This document shows positions 33,434 to 46,220 of a DNA stretch of 64,000 nucleotides, piece by piece; position 1 is the stretch's first letter; each line of letters opens with the position of its first letter. The DNA is from Clarkia xantiana subsp. parviflora (taxonomy: Eukaryota; Streptophyta; Magnoliopsida; Myrtales; Onagraceae), in contig JAPTYO010000005.1 in assembly GCA_036873135.1 (NCBI GenBank), forward strand, positions 7,232,166-7,296,165, read 5' to 3'. The notes under the pieces were generated by a model that was not told the origin of the DNA, searched no databases, and was given only the letters and a program-made list of their open reading frames with translations. The translations under genes were made by a program, and so were the position numbers.

Positions 33434-36140
33434 ATGGCTAGCTCGCCTGGTAAGTGAATTACACCCAAATTGAGATTATTTGTTTGTATCGGTTGTGGGT
33501 TTGTTGAATTTATGAAAATTTAAGTAAAATCAGTATAAAGTTAATATTTTGCATGGAGGATCTGTTAAAAATTGGTGAATAATTGTAGTTCAAGTACTAT
33601 TTAAGTGATTTCAGACACATTGTAGGAAGAAAAACTGAAACTTGAAGAACTTGAAAGTTGAAACTGAAAGTTGAAGAACAAAATATTAATTAAATTCGAA
33701 ATTGTTACTTTTCAGTGAGTGAACATGGGTATGTTGCATGATTAGAGGTGGAAAAATCGATACTTGATACATTAAACCTATGTTTCAACGGCTAACTGAA
33801 TTTGGTTTGGGGTTTTGTTAAAAATATTAAATTCAAACTTGAAGAAGTAATTAAAGGGTTGTAGTTTCGGGTAACTGTAAACTGAAGTTCGATTACTTTT
33901 TGGTTAAGAAATTATTTTTGTTTCAAGTTTCTTGCATATTTTGAACAAGTTTGTGTGAAAGGTCTGAAATTTGAGAAACTCTAAAAATTTGAGAAGGTCT
34001 GAAAGGTCTAAAGATGTGACTACCTTTTATGACTCAAAAATATGAAAACATAAAATCATTTTCTAAAGAGTGAGTTGAGTTAAAGATAGATGCAATGAGT
34101 GACTGAAAGTTTAAATTCGGTTTTCTTAAAGTAGTGTATAATCATCTTTATATGTGGGTGTATTTACTGATTACAAGAATACAATTTACAAAATGTTGTC
34201 TCTGCTTTCAGACCTCTATTTTCAACATGAACAACATTTCAGACCTTTGTTTTATATATGGGTCTATTTACTGATTACAAAGAATACAATTTACAAAATG
34301 TTGTCTCTGCTTTCAAACCTCTATTTTCAACAAGGACAACATTTCAGACCTTCGTTTTTCACAAATTTGAATTATCAGATACTCAAAACCAACATGAATG
34401 AGTCTTTCAGACTTGTTTTAACAACTTGTAATCAGACACCTAAAACTAAGAGAAAACAAGAACAACATTTATACTGAATTACAAATTAGGCTCTCTAATT
34501 TTTCAATATGTTTTCTTGCATATTTACGAACAATTAGGGAAGATTCGGAGAAATATATCATCACTGTGGAAACACACTACCACGGTGCGTTTATTATTGA
34601 AGATAGTGAGACCTTGACCAAGTATGTAGGGGAGCTCGACTACATCGAGATATCGAGTTACTACCCTTTCAGTGAGCTTCTGAAGCAATTGAATTCAAAG
34701 TATGGGTATCCGCAGTGGGGATTAATACACTATAGAAAGTATCTGCCTGGAGCATTCTCCTTACAGTTGATCATGGGTAGGTCAGATTGGGGTGACGTCA
34801 TTGACATGCATCCTAGAGGTTCGATAATGCAGCTATACATGATCAGGGACAATGTAGTAGGTTTATCCACTACGCAGTTGGGTGGTATTGACGGGCGTAG
34901 TCGAAGACCCGACCCCACTGTCCATGATGAGTTGACTACTGCCCAGTTAAGGGCTTGTATGGAAAGTCTGAGGGATGGGTTGGCTCAGGAAGCAACATAA
35001 ACATAATCATAAATTCCTAGGGCTCCCATCCATGTTGATTCATCGACACGGCCATATGAGATATCTGAATCCATTGAAGAAGATGACAGAGGAGCAGAAG
35101 AGGTTGTAGAATAAGAAGACCGTATTCCTTCATCCGAGTGTAGTGTCTCAGATGAAAATTGGGAGCCTAGAGATGGAGACGACCTATACATCACATATGA
35201 GATTTTGTCTGAGGATTCTGATATCGACATATGGCATAAAGTTGCCAATGAGACAACACGGGTGGAGAAGGAGGCAGAAAGGTGGAAGGCTGTAGCTGCT
35301 GGGAAGAGAAAGGTGACTGATGTTAGGAGAGAAGACCGGAATGCTGCAGCTTAATGTTCTCCATTTAGATTATTAGTAATGTTGTATTATGTAAGTTTAA
35401 CACATGTTTTTTCTGCAGATGGAAACCTAGAAGACGTTGCTGAGGATGAAGTGGTGATGAATTGGAGTTGTTGGATGGGACGATAGCAGACCAATACCTA
35501 CACCCCCCCCCCCTCCCCCCCCCCCCGCTGTTGCCAGCAGACTTGAGGCTCGGGCTTCTATTCCCGAATGTTGAAGCATTCTGTCGGGCACTGACGGAGC
35601 ATAGTATAGCCTAGAGATACGCTTACAGGTTTCAAACCAATAACCAGGAAAAGGTGGACGCTGTCTGTAAGAAGAAATGTGGCTGGAGGATCTATTCTAA
35701 GGTTCAGAATGAGGAGAGTCTGCATGTACATTAGTATGTTTAACTTTGTTTGGATTTTAGTTGGTGCTTTTCAAGTTTAACTATTTGGTTTTGACTTGTT
35801 TTTTTTTTTTTTTTGGTCCTGCAAACATTCAGCTGAAGACTTTCAACAACAAGAAATAAAAGCATTGCCTTGTTTTTAAGACAACACAAACAAAAGAGAA
35901 GTGGCTCGTTGCAAAATATCTCGACAAGTTCAGAGAGCAGAGGCTCAACACTTCGTACATTGTCAAAGAGCTTACGAAAGAGAGACATTTAGACATAAAT
36001 CAGAGGCTTTTCCAAATTGATATTGCTTGGGTAGATGCGGAAACCTAAACTCCTTGTCGTGGTTTCTCGATAGACTCAAAGCTGACATTGGAACATATCC
36101 AAAGGAAGGAGCTGGGTTATAATGTCAGACAGACATAAGG
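33434..36140 (+). pseudogene. MULE (MuDR-type) transposase, 5' part, degenerate
   Basis: A short first exon ATG...CCTG (33434-33449, donor GTAAGT) joins in phase to 34543 onward, giving a PB1-like N-terminal domain (HYHGAFIIED...YVGELDYIEI...YGYPQWGLIHY). A stop at 34998-35000 follows, then an acidic stretch in another frame (about 35015-35353). Next comes the MuDR N-terminal DNA-binding type domain (LFPNVEAFCRALTEHSI...VDAVCKKKCGWRIYSKV, about 35550-35735), with a TAG inside. Then come KTFNNKK...KWLVAKYLDKFREQ (about 35830-36000) and a fragment of the DDE region (SWFLDRLKADIG, then MSDRHK ending at about 36139). Most of the catalytic core and the SWIM zinc finger are missing. It cannot be active. 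Confidence 0.75.
35500..35527 (+). repeat. Poly-C tract
   Basis: About 25 C residues broken by a single T lie in the MULE transposase pseudogene just before its DNA-binding-type domain. The tract is slippage-prone, and the G-rich complement could form a quadruplex. Confidence 0.85.
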
Positions 36141-36478
36141 TAAGAAATTACCGTAATTTTGAGCTTTGTAGATATTTGAGGTCTGGATAATATGAGTTTG
36201 CTGATTTCACATGCCTAAAAATAATTTAGATAACGTTTAAAATTGGTGTCTGGAAGATGAAGTACATGAGGTATACATGGCTGACGGTGAAGAAACCATA
36301 GTTGGTTTCATTTCAGTATGTGTCCTTGTATCCTTGGTGTTTTGGTTATTAGGGTTTTAAAAGTTTGGTGTTAAGTCATGCTCATCCTCCGTGGCTGTTT
36401 TTTGTTATGCAGTCCATAGGGAAAAAGGTTAAACAAAGATCCGAGCATGAGGAGGGAAATCATGAAGAAGATGACCGT

Positions 36479-37266
36479 TGTTGGGTTACGATTAAACGAC
36501 AAAGACAAGAGTCAAGTACGTTTATTGGCGAGATTGATGAATCGACGACCAACCTTGTTTGGAATGGTGAAACTAAGGTAAAAGGTCGACTATCATCTTT
36601 TGAGGAAGTCGACTTTCAGAACATGATTAATAAAGATAGAATCGACCAAGCTACCGGACCTCTATTTTAAAGAGTAAGTCGAGTCGACCATTAAAAGCTC
36701 TTTCAGAAGTAAACTTTCCTCCTAAGGAAAGGTACATGTGGCGACCTACTTCCACCGCCCTAGAATTAAACCTTTCTCCTAAGGAAAAGTACAGGTGGAG
36801 ACCTGCTTCCACCGCCCCAGGAATAATCCTTCCTCCTAAGGAAAGGTACATGTGGCGCCCTGCTTCCACTGTTGAAGGAAGAAACCTCCTTGACTAAGGA
36901 AGGATGAGCTGGCGACCTGCTTGTCACCTACTTAAGCCGACTCTGGACAAAACCCTCCCCAGAGGGTAACCGCCCCCGAAGTCGGTAACATTTTCCCTAT
37001 AAATAGGGTCACTTTCATTATCTGATTTAAGTTCTAAGATCTATCAATTACTCTATATTATTCTCTCGATATCCATTACTGACTTAAGCTTCGGAGTGGA
37101 ATCAGGGGCCATCCCCACCTATTTTCAGGTCCTCGCCTAGTACAAAGCCACCAAAGGAAACTAAGTGTCCACGCGACCAAGAAAGATACCTGAGTGAGCT
37201 AGGTCCCGGCAAGACTTAGAAGTCCACCACTCGAAGTTCCAAGGCCACGTCATTTTGATCCCAACA
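36479..37266 (+). repeat. 5' LTR of element A
   Basis: It contains three roughly 57-bp units CTTCCTCCTAAGGAAAGGTA plus CATGTGGCGACCTGCTTCCA-like sequence (36705-36870), where the 3' LTR of the same element has two. TATAAATA lies at 36998-37005, followed by AGGG. Confidence 0.92.
36998..37005 (+). promoter_or_regulatory. TATA box of element A 5' LTR
   Basis: TATAAATA sits in the CCCTATAAATAGGG palindrome. It is conserved in both LTRs of element B (43861-43868 and 61731-61738), whereas the 3' LTR of A has TATGAATA (42974-42981). Confidence 0.7.
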
Positions 37267-37286
37267 TTTGGCGCCGTCTGTGGGAA
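37267..37286 (+). other. Primer-binding site of element A
   Basis: TTTGGCGCCGTCTGTGGGAA directly follows the 5' LTR. It is the same primer site as in elements B, C and the small non-autonomous element. Confidence 0.75.
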
Positions 37287-37302
37287 CCAGGATCAAAAAG
37301 TC

Positions 37303-38568
37303 ACAGCCTCTGAGAAGAATAAGATGCAAACTCCCGGAATAGAGGAGGTGGGAAATACACAAGTCAATCCCAATACCTCAAATCCACTACCCAGAGAAGA
37401 CCCACCTGCACCCCAGGCTAACGGGACAGGTGGTGGAGAAAATCTCGGTCATGCTAAGTCGCTACCCAATCTCGAGGAAGCGAGAACAGTCCCTCTGGCT
37501 GTCCCTCAAGAAATAATGGCGGCCTTCATAGCCTTCAAGAATCAAACCCAGGCGGGAACGGTTCCCGACAAAAGGGAGCCAACTCGAGAAGTCTCCCAAA
37601 AGAAGGAGGTGGCTTCTAGTGTAAAGATCATGGAAAAGGATCTCCCGGAGAAAGCCCCCAAAGCGCCAGAAGGAGAAATGGCGAAAAAAAGCCTTGTCCT
37701 ATTCACTAAGGACATGTAGAAGAATTACCGGAGAAGAAAAGAAGAGGAGCGAGTGATCTACTTGTCATTCGTGACCACACTTCTCACCCTTTCTCTAAGA
37801 GGTTATTCAATACTCGAGTCCCTCAGCAAGTCTTTGCGAGGAACATCGAGGACTACACAGGTAAGGGAGACCCACGACATATCAATGCCCATAACTCTTC
37901 CCTCCTAGGAAGAGGGGCAACACCGGACCACTACGCGGCGCTGTTCCCCACAACTCCGAAGAGGAGAAACCAGCCTCGCCCGGGAAGTCTATGCTGCTCG
38001 AACATCGCATGAGGATGGAGGCAGGAGACAGGAGGAAATCGACCCGATAACCATAAGCTTCACCACTGACGACTTAATGATGGTTACTCATCCTCATGAT
38101 GACGCCTAAGTCATCACTACCACACTAGCAGAGTATCAAGTAAAGAGGATTCTCATCGACAGTGGGAGATCGACGGACATACTCTTTTACGAAGCCTTCC
38201 AAAATTTGGGGCTAACTAGAAGAAATCTCCTAAACGTCGACTTTCCCCTCATAGGATTCGCCGGAAGAGCTACCTATCCAATGGGAGCCATCAAGCTGCC
38301 AATGATTCTGGGAAAGGGAAAAACGACCCTTACAATTGAGGTGCTTTTTGTGGTCGTCGACGCCACCTCCTCATATAACGCCATCATCAGAAGAACTACT
38401 CTCAATCCCCATCGTATAATCCCGTCAACTGCTCATCAAGTAATGAGATTTCCGACACTACAGAGGATAGGGGAAGTAAGAGGAGATCAAACCGCATCCC
38501 GACGGTGCTACGTCAGCTCAATGCGGCGTCGCAATCAAAGAGAAGTCATAGAAACCGCGCCTAATTAA
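37303..38568 (+). pseudogene. Element A gag-protease, degenerate
   Basis: The start codon used in element B (ATG, 44161) is ACA here (37303-37305). The N-terminal region (KNKMQTPGIEE...VPQEIMAAFIAFKNQ) stops at about 37717-37719. The Gag core and zinc-knuckle part are missing through an internal deletion near 37955. The aspartic protease part (RILIDSGRSTDILFYEAF...VDFPLIGFAGRATYP) follows, with a stop at 38107-38109 in the same frame as in B. The ORF closes at 38566-38568. It is non-functional. Confidence 0.8.
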
Positions 38569-38689
38569 GAAAGCAATTTTGTTTATCTTTTAAGGCTAAT
38601 ATTTTTCTTATGATGCTTTTTTGTTTAAAACTCAAGAAGGATAAATAAATATAAAGCCTCTTAAGGCCCCTTTTATTTCATGAATTCCG

Positions 38690-39510
38690 AGTTCTACCGT
38701 CAAAATACTCAAAGAATCGACTATCAACAATCTGATATCATCTAAATCACTCAGAATTGGTCGATGAAGAGGTGGCGTCGAGGAAGAGCTTTTTCCGAAT
38801 TGAGAGCGACCTTCAAAGATCTGATATAAACTAAATCTCTCAGATCGGTCGACTACTCGAATGAGGTTAAGTATTGAAGAGCTTTTTCCGAATCGAGAGC
38901 GACCATCAAAGATCTGATATCAAATAAATCATTCAAATCGATCGACTACTCGAAAGAGGTTAAGTATTGAAGAGATTTTTCTGAATCGAGAGCGACCATC
39001 AAAGATCTGATATCAAATAAATCACTCAGATCGGTCGACTACTCGAAAGAGGTTAAGTATTGAAGAACTACTGTCGAATCGAGAGCGACTATCAAAGATA
39101 TGATATCAACTAAATCACTCAGATCAGTCGACTACTCGAAAGAGGTTAAGCATTGAAGAACTACTGCCGAATCAAGAGCGACCATCAAAGATATGATATC
39201 AACTAAATCACTCGGATCGATCGATTACTCGAAAGAGGTTAAGTATTGAAGAACTACTGCCGAATCGAGAGCGACTATCAAAGATCTGATATCAACTAAA
39301 TCACTTAGATCGGTCGACTACTCGAAAGAGGTTGAGTATTGAAGAACTACTGCCGAATCAAGAGTCGACCATCAAAGATCTGATATCAACTAAATCACTC
39401 AGATCGGTCGACTACTTGAAGAAAAAGTACTATAAGCTGATCTTCTCAAAGTCATATATCGATCATCCAGAATCTGATATCAACCAAATCACTCAGAGGG
39501 ATCAATGACT
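38690..39510. repeat. About 93-bp tandem array, element A
   Basis: About eight units of GATCTGATATCAACTAAATC, ACTCAGATCGGTCGACTACT and CGAAAGAGGTTAAGTATTGA. It lies between the protease and the antisense ORF, the position where Tat-lineage elements are known to carry variable tandem subrepeats. Confidence 0.9.
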
Positions 39511-39780
39511 AAGAAGACAGGTTTGATTTTCTAAGGATAAAATCCTCCTTAAATATTAATTATCGATTATATAGAGTTTAAAATTTTCACTCTAGAAAAT
39601 CGATTAAGAGCCTTATTCTTGAAAAGGTGAATTCTGATCTTGGGTAAATTTATCACAAGAATGATTGGAAGTAAGGATGAATGCACGAGAATTGCCAAAA
39701 AGGAGGCTCCCTTCTATCATTAATAAATACTGATTACATCAAGTCGGGATTACAGAGGGATGGGAAAAGAAAAAGAAAAT

Positions 39781-42150
39781 CTATACAGAGTTTTTCCTAC
39801 TCATAGCCTCCTCCGCTAAGTAATCTCGAAGGAACACTACCTTCGAGAAATCAAAACTAGGGTCTATGGCCCTGATATCCGCTACCACAGAGGCAAAGTT
39901 GGAAAGAAGCATATGCCCACTGGCCAAGGCGGCGTCGGTTTGAAAATCAGCGCTAGCCTTATAGTCAGCAATGATCTCGGGGGCAGACTTCTTGTGCTCC
40001 TATATCTCCACTCTGAACAAAGCGATCTCCTTTTGATGAGAAGCCACCTTGGCACGAAAATCCCTTAAGAAAGCGGCGGAGGTACGACGAGCATCATCCA
40101 TCAATGCTCCAAGAGTCATGGAGGCCATCACTGTGTTCTTCAGAAAGGCGACTTCTTCGATCATATTAGCGGAGGCCCTTACAGTGTCCTCCAGGGAGGC
40201 GAGTTCTTTGGCCATATTGGCGGAGTCCTCTTTCAGACGAAAAAGCTCCTCTTATAGGCGGGTATTTTCTCCTTGGAGGCGTTGCACCTCTTCTGCCTCC
40301 GAGTCCACCGAGGCGAGCTTCCCCTTTAAAGAGGAAACTTTTTCACCCAAGTCGATGAGTCGCTGACCGACTTGTAAAAAATCGCGGGTGGCCTGAAAGC
40401 ATAGCAAGATAAGTACGGAAGCGATTTCAGAGAAATTGAGATTATGAGGAGGATACAATTATTTACCCTGGCCTGCCGATGTAGAAACATGCGAGCAGTC
40501 TCATCAGCACATTCCACAGGAATGCGAGGGCGGTCTTGAGGAGGAATGGAGCCATTTATAAGATGGAGGGCTAACTCCCTATTGGCGATAGAATGTCCCT
40601 CCTTCAACTGATAGCCCTTCAAAGAAACCAAGGGATCCCAGTTGGCGACACCCGAGGATGACTCGAGGACAGTATGAAACATCTTCCAGGAAAAGGGAGG
40701 ACCTTCAAACTTCAAGCCAGTCACGGCCTGGGAGCTAGAAGCTTCACCACGACCCCCTTCCTCCGGGGCGACTTCTACAAAAGGAAAAGAAGTTAGAAAA
40801 AGTTCTAAGGAAATCCAAACAAAGATAAAATCGAGAATGGAAAAATTTCTACCTTTGGGAGTTGGGGAGATAGAAACGGCAGGAGCGACTAAGGAAGCTG
40901 TCTCCTGGAACTCTGAGATAGGAGTGGCATCGACCACATGCGCCCGTTTGTTAGGCTTGGGAATACCTCTGTGGGCAGTCCTCTTGGTCCTCACGCGAGG
41001 AGTCTTCACGACGTCCTCCGCAGATTCTGCCTTTTCGGAAACAGGGGCAGCCTTAAGAAGAGCTTCCTCAACTCCCTCCAAGGCGAGTTTTTCAGAAGCG
41101 ACCTCAGAGCTGGTCGCCACAGATTCGTCCAATGGCACTCTTGTTGCGTCTTTACCACGAGCATCAAAAAGATTCTTAAAGAGACCTACATAAAACCAGA
41201 AAAGGTTTCAAAAGCTACTTCGAAGAAAAAGAAAGTTACCCAATTCAGATAATGATCTTTAGTGCGAAGGCGAATTAAGGCTCTGATGTGAGCCTCCTCT
41301 GTTGTATCATCAACAGAGTGCCAGGGTTGAAATTCTTCCGGGGTCACGGCGGCATGAATCTGGCCGACTGTGACGATCTCCTCGGGAGTTAAACCATAAA
41401 GATGGGAGGACCATCAGCTTCCAGAAGAGGGTATAAGGGCCAAGTGACACCTTCTCGACAGAAGAAATAAAAATTCTTCCAGTTGGCGTTATATGACTCG
41501 GGCCCAACCACCAAATCCTTAGCCGATTTCCAGGAGAGATCGCCAACGGGCAATCGAATTTTGAGGCTGAAGTACGACGACTGGCTTCTTAGCAGCTGAT
41601 AGAAGCACCTAAAGACTTGGATGGTGTACGTCCAATAATAGACGTCGCACAAACACCTAAAACCCACCCAGAAACGGCTGGCATTGGCAGTAAGCTGGCA
41701 GGGTTGGATCCTAAGATGCTCGCAAAACTCCTCCAACTCGACACAGAAAGGGAATCGGAGTCCCACTTCAATCTGGCCCACGTATACGGGGACCTCTCCA
41801 TCCTTAGGCCAATGCTTTTGTCCGGAGGGTCCAGCATAACAAGGACCTTTGTAGTCGCTCAGGTTGGCTAAGGTTACGGCTTTTACAAAGCCGACACTGG
41901 ATAATTTATTCTTTTTAAGGGATCTAGGGAAAGAAGGGATAAACCCTTGAGACCTACCTTGAGGAAGCTGAGCGGCCATGGGAGTTTGAGAAAGGGATCG
42001 AAGGAAAGAAGCTTCTCGAATCGGATCGGAAGGATCAGCAGTGGCGATTCCAACAAGGATTCTCTCTTCAGGAGCGCAGGGACGAGGCGAATTAGGGTTA
42101 ATGAATAAAGCACTATATTGATTCGCCAGGATGACTAAAAACGAGAGCAA
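39781..42150 (-). pseudogene. Element A antisense aORF, near-intact
   Basis: Exons on the minus strand: 41240 to about 42150, 40853-41185, 40467-40774 and 39781-40392, with GT-AG borders. The first exon carries a region like the plant putative gypsy-type transposon family (Transposase_28): VGLRFPFCVELEEFCEHLRI, ASRFWVGFRCLCD. The middle exons are Ser/basic-rich (RTKRTAHRGIPKPNKRAHVV), and the last is a long coiled coil (VGQRLIDLGEKVSSLKGKLA) ending in DYLAEEAMSRKNSV. A one-base deletion at about 41400 and a TAA at 40252-40254 break it. No ATG opens the first exon. The role of these proteins is unknown. Confidence 0.72.
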
Positions 42151-42510
42151 GAAGTAAAAAATGAAGAGTAAATGGTGGTATTTATACTTAAAGGTATTAA
42201 CCGCTTAACTTCCCAAGGAAATTTTCCCGAGGTCAGACATTCATTGGGTCATTCCCTGACAACATGACCGTTGCCTTGCACCTGTCAAGGACTTATCGAG
42301 GTGACTCTCCAGCTTATCCCAGACCAACGGTCAGGAAAGCCATAGGGACTAGCATCTCGCCTCGACTAAAGGTATCCTCTTTTAGCCTATCCAACCGAAG
42401 TTAAGTGAACTAATAGAAACGGAATCTTGCTCAAACATGTTCAAGAATTATACTCGAATCAAGACCTCCTCTTTGTAATTGAAGCTGGTGACTTAAGTCT
42501 CGGGAGCAAG

Positions 42511-43244
42511 TGTTGGGTTACGATTAAACGACAAAGACTAGAGCCAAGTACGTTAATTGGCGAGATTGACGAATCAACGACCAACCTTGTTTGGAATGGT
42601 GAAACAAAGGTAAAAGGTCGACTATCATCTTTTGAGGAAGTCGACTTTCAGAACATGATTAATAAAGATAGAAGCGATAGAGCTACCAGACCTCTATTTT
42701 AAAGAGTAAGTCGAGTCGACCATTAAAAGCTCTTTCAGAAGTAAACCTTCCTCCTAAGGAAAGGTACATGTGGCGACCTGCTTCCACCGCCCCGGGAGTA
42801 AACCTTCCTCCTAAGGAAAGGCACAGGTGGCGCCCTGCATCCACTGTTGAAGGAAGAAACCTCCTTGACTAAGGAAGGATGAGCTGGCGACCTGCTTGTC
42901 ACCTACTTAAGCCGACTCTGGACAAAACCCTCGCCAGAGGGTAACTGCCCCACGAATTCGGTAACATTTTCTCTATGAATAGGGACTCACTTTCATTATT
43001 TGATTTAAGTTCTAAAATCTATCAATTAATCTATATTATTCTCTCGATGTCTATTACTGACTTAAGCTTCGGAGTGGAATCAGAGGCCATCCCTACCTCT
43101 TTTCAGATCCTCGCCTAGTACAAAGCCACCAAAGAAAACTAAGTGTCCACACGACCAAGAAAGATACCTGAGTGAGCTAGCTCCCGGCGAGACTTAGAAG
43201 TCCACTACTCGAAGTTCCAAGGCCACGTAATTTTGATCCCAACA
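42511..43244 (+). repeat. 3' LTR of element A
   Basis: Same family as 36479-37266 but shorter, with two instead of three 57-bp units and a mutated TATA (TATGAATA, 42974-42981). Confidence 0.92.
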
Positions 43245-43342
43245 ATCGTGAGGAGGAAGATCATGAGGACGAACATGAGGACCATCACGAGGAAGAGCGT
43301 GTGCACAACCGGGATGAAGAGCTTGAGGAAAAGCATCATGTG

Positions 43343-44125
43343 TGTTTGGTTACGAGTAAACGACAAAGACCAGAGCCAAGTACGTTTATTGCGAGATTGA
43401 CGAATCGACGGCCAACCTTGTTTGGAATGGTGAAACAAAGGTAAAAGGTCGACTATTATCTTTTGAGGAAGTCGACTTTCAGAACATGATTGATAAAGAT
43501 AGAAGCGACCAAGCTACCAGACCTCTATTTTAATGAGTAAATCGAGTCAACCATTAAAAGCTCTTTCAGAAGTAAACCTTCCTCCCAAGGAAAGGTACAA
43601 GTGTCGACCTGCTTCCACCGCCCTAGAAGTAAACCTTCCTCCTAAGGAAAGGTACAGGTGGCGACCTGCTTCCACCGCCCTAGAAGTAAACCTTCCTCCT
43701 AAGGAAAGGTACAGGTGGCGACCTGCTTCCACTATTGAAGAAGAAACCTTCTTGACTAACGAAGGATGAGCTGGCAACCTGCTTGTCACCTACTTGAGCC
43801 GACTCTGGACAAAACCCTCCCTATAGGGTAACCGACCCACGAAGTCGGTAACATTTTCCCTATAAATAGGGGATCACTTTTGTTATTTAAGTCAAAGATC
43901 TATCAATTACTCTATATTATTCTCTCGATATCCATTACTGACTTAAGCTTCAGAGTGGAATCAGGGGTTATCCCCACCTATTTTCAGATCCTCGCTTAAC
44001 ACAAAGCCACCAAATGAAACTAAGTGTCCACGCGACCAAGAAAGATATCTGAGTGAGCTAGCCCCCGGCGAGACCTAGAAGTCCACTACTCGAAGTTCCA
44101 AGGCCACCTAATTATGATCCCAACA
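43343..44125 (+). repeat. 5' LTR of element B
   Basis: It starts TGTTTGGTTACG (TGTTGGG in the other copies) and ends GATCCCAACA. It has three 57-bp units at 43575-43735 and TATAAATA at 43861-43868. Confidence 0.92.
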
Positions 44126-44145
44126 TTTGGCGCCGTCTGTGGGAA
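44126..44145 (+). other. Primer-binding site of element B
   Basis: TTTGGCGCCGTCTGTGGGAA directly follows the 5' LTR, as in the related elements. Confidence 0.75.
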
Positions 44146-44160
44146 ACAGATCAAAAAGTC

Positions 44161-46220
44161 ATGGCATCCGAGAAGAACAAGATGCCAAACCCTGTGGTTG
44201 AGGAGATGGGAAACACTCAAGCAAGTCCCACCACCTCCAGACCCACACCAGAAGAAGACCACCAGTGCCCCAAGCTAATGGTACTGGTGGCGAAGAGAAT
44301 CTCAGCCATTCCAAGTCACTACCAAATACGCTAGAGGCGAGAACCATCCCTCCGGCTGTCCCTCAGGAGATAATGGCGGCCTTCATAGCCTTCTGGAAAC
44401 AAGCCCAGGCAGGAATGGTTCCTGACAAAAAGGAACCAACTCGAGAAGTCTCATAAAAGGAAGACGTGGCTTCAAATGTGAAGATCATGGAAAAGGATCT
44501 CCCGGAGAAGGCCCCCAAAGCGCCAGAGGGCGAAATGGCGAGCAAAAGCCCTGTCCTATTCACTATAGGACAGGTAGAAGAATTACTGGAGAAGAAAAGA
44601 AGAAGAGCGAGTGATCTACTTGTCGTTCGCGACCACACTTCTCACCCTTTCTCCAAGAGGTTATTCAATACTCGAGACCCTCCACAAGTCTTTGCGAGGA
44701 ACATCGAGGACTACACAGGCGAAGGAGACCCAGTTCGCCATATCAACGCCCATAACTCTTCCCTCCTAGGAAGAGGGGCAGCACCGGACCACTAGGCAGC
44801 GCTCTTTCCCACAACTCTGAAGGAAGAGGTGTCTACCTGGTTCTATGGTCTTCCATATAACTCGATTGAATCATGGGAAGAGTTGAAGGCCAAGTATATA
44901 AAGGGTAAAATAGGCCAAAGACAACGCCTCAAGAGTATAGATTTTCTGGATAAAATTGAGCAAGGTCCTGATGAAACCTTAGCCAATTATTATACTAGAT
45001 ACCATAAGATACTTCAGCAGTTGAATGAAGACGCCACTAATGGCGAGTTGATCAGGACCTTCTGGAGGGGTCTCAGGGTACAAAGTCAAGCCATGAAGGA
45101 TAACATGGTGATGAAGCCAGTACGAAAGATTGACGCTCTCGCCATCAAGGTTAAGAAGTACATCGACTTGGAGAGGTTACATGAAAGATCGCCCATGGAA
45201 GTCAAGAGGCTGAAAACTCCAACCAAGGCCGAAGAAAGTTCCGTTTCTTAACCATCCAAAAGAGAAGAAAGAAGAGAGGGAACTTTTCGACAAGGAAATC
45301 GCCTGGGAATGAAGAAGGAGCCTAATCCTTATTCCACAAAATTCACCACAATATATCTGTGGTGCTTCAAGAGATGGAGAAACTTAGACTGGATGATCCC
45401 CCTCTAGTCAGGAAAAGCCCGATGGGATCTCATATGAACGACTATTGTCGTTACCATCGAGTTCAAGGGCACGACACGAACGAGTGTGTTGCTCTGAAAC
45501 ACGACATTGAAGCTCTAATTCGAAGAGGTAAAATTTTAAAGTTTATCGAAAAGCCCTCCAAAGGCCCAGAAAACGAAGTCGTAGCCCTCAAAGGAATTAT
45601 CGAACCCCCCTCCCCCCGATAACAATCCAACCCCGAATCAACGGGGAACGATAAATGTCATCACCGGAGGATTTACTTCTGGAGGAGAAACCAGCCTCGC
45701 CCGGGAAGTCTATGCTGCTCGAACATCGCATGAGGATGAAGGCAGGAGACAGGAGGAAATCGACCCGATAACCATAAGCTTCACCACTGACGACTTAATG
45801 ATGGTTACTCATCCTCATGATGACGCCTAAGTCATCACTACCACACTAGCAGAGTATCAAGTAAAAAGGATTCTCATCGACAGTGGGAGATCGACGGACA
45901 TACTCTTTTACGAATCCTTCCAAAATTTGGGGCTAACTAGAAGAAATCTCCTCAACGTCGACTTTCCCCTCATAGGATTCGCCGGAAGAGCTACCTATCC
46001 AATGGGAGCCATCAAGCTGCCAATGATTCTGGGAAAGGGAAAAACGACCCTTACAATTGAGGTGCTTTTTGTGGTCGTCGACGCCTCCTCATATAACGCC
46101 TTCATCGGAAGAACTACTCTCAATCCCCATCGTATAATCCCGTCAACTGCTCATCAAGTAATGAGATTTCCGACACTACAGGGGATAGAGGAAGTAAGAG
46201 GAGATCAAACCGCATCCTGA
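44161..46220 (+). pseudogene. Element B gag-protease, frameshifted
   Basis: The ATG at 44161 opens the frame. It is broken by a one-base loss near 44255, a TAA at 44454-44456 and a TAG at 44795-44797. The Gag core follows (WFYGLPYNSIESWEELKAKY...DETLANYYTRYHKILQQL, 44829-45250), then a zinc-knuckle-like CRYHRVQGHDTNEC (about 45448-45490), a stop at about 45620 and the protease (RILIDSGRSTDILFYESF, VDFPLIGFAGRATYPMG, to about 46218). Domain order and spacing match the N-terminal three quarters of the element C polyprotein. Confidence 0.82.

Larger units (their letters stand above)
36479..43244 (+). mobile_element. Element A: non-autonomous Tat-like LTR retrotransposon
   Basis: LTRs 36479-37266 and 42511-43244 (TGTTGGGTTACG...GATCCCAACA). 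Target duplication ACCGT (36474-36478) versus ATCGT (43245-43249), one mismatch. The order inside is primer site, degenerate gag-protease, 93-bp tandem array and antisense aORF. Compared with sister element B, about 860 bp of gag (B positions near 44823-45683) is deleted. No RT, RNase H or integrase is present. It is inserted in the MULE gene. Confidence 0.92.
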
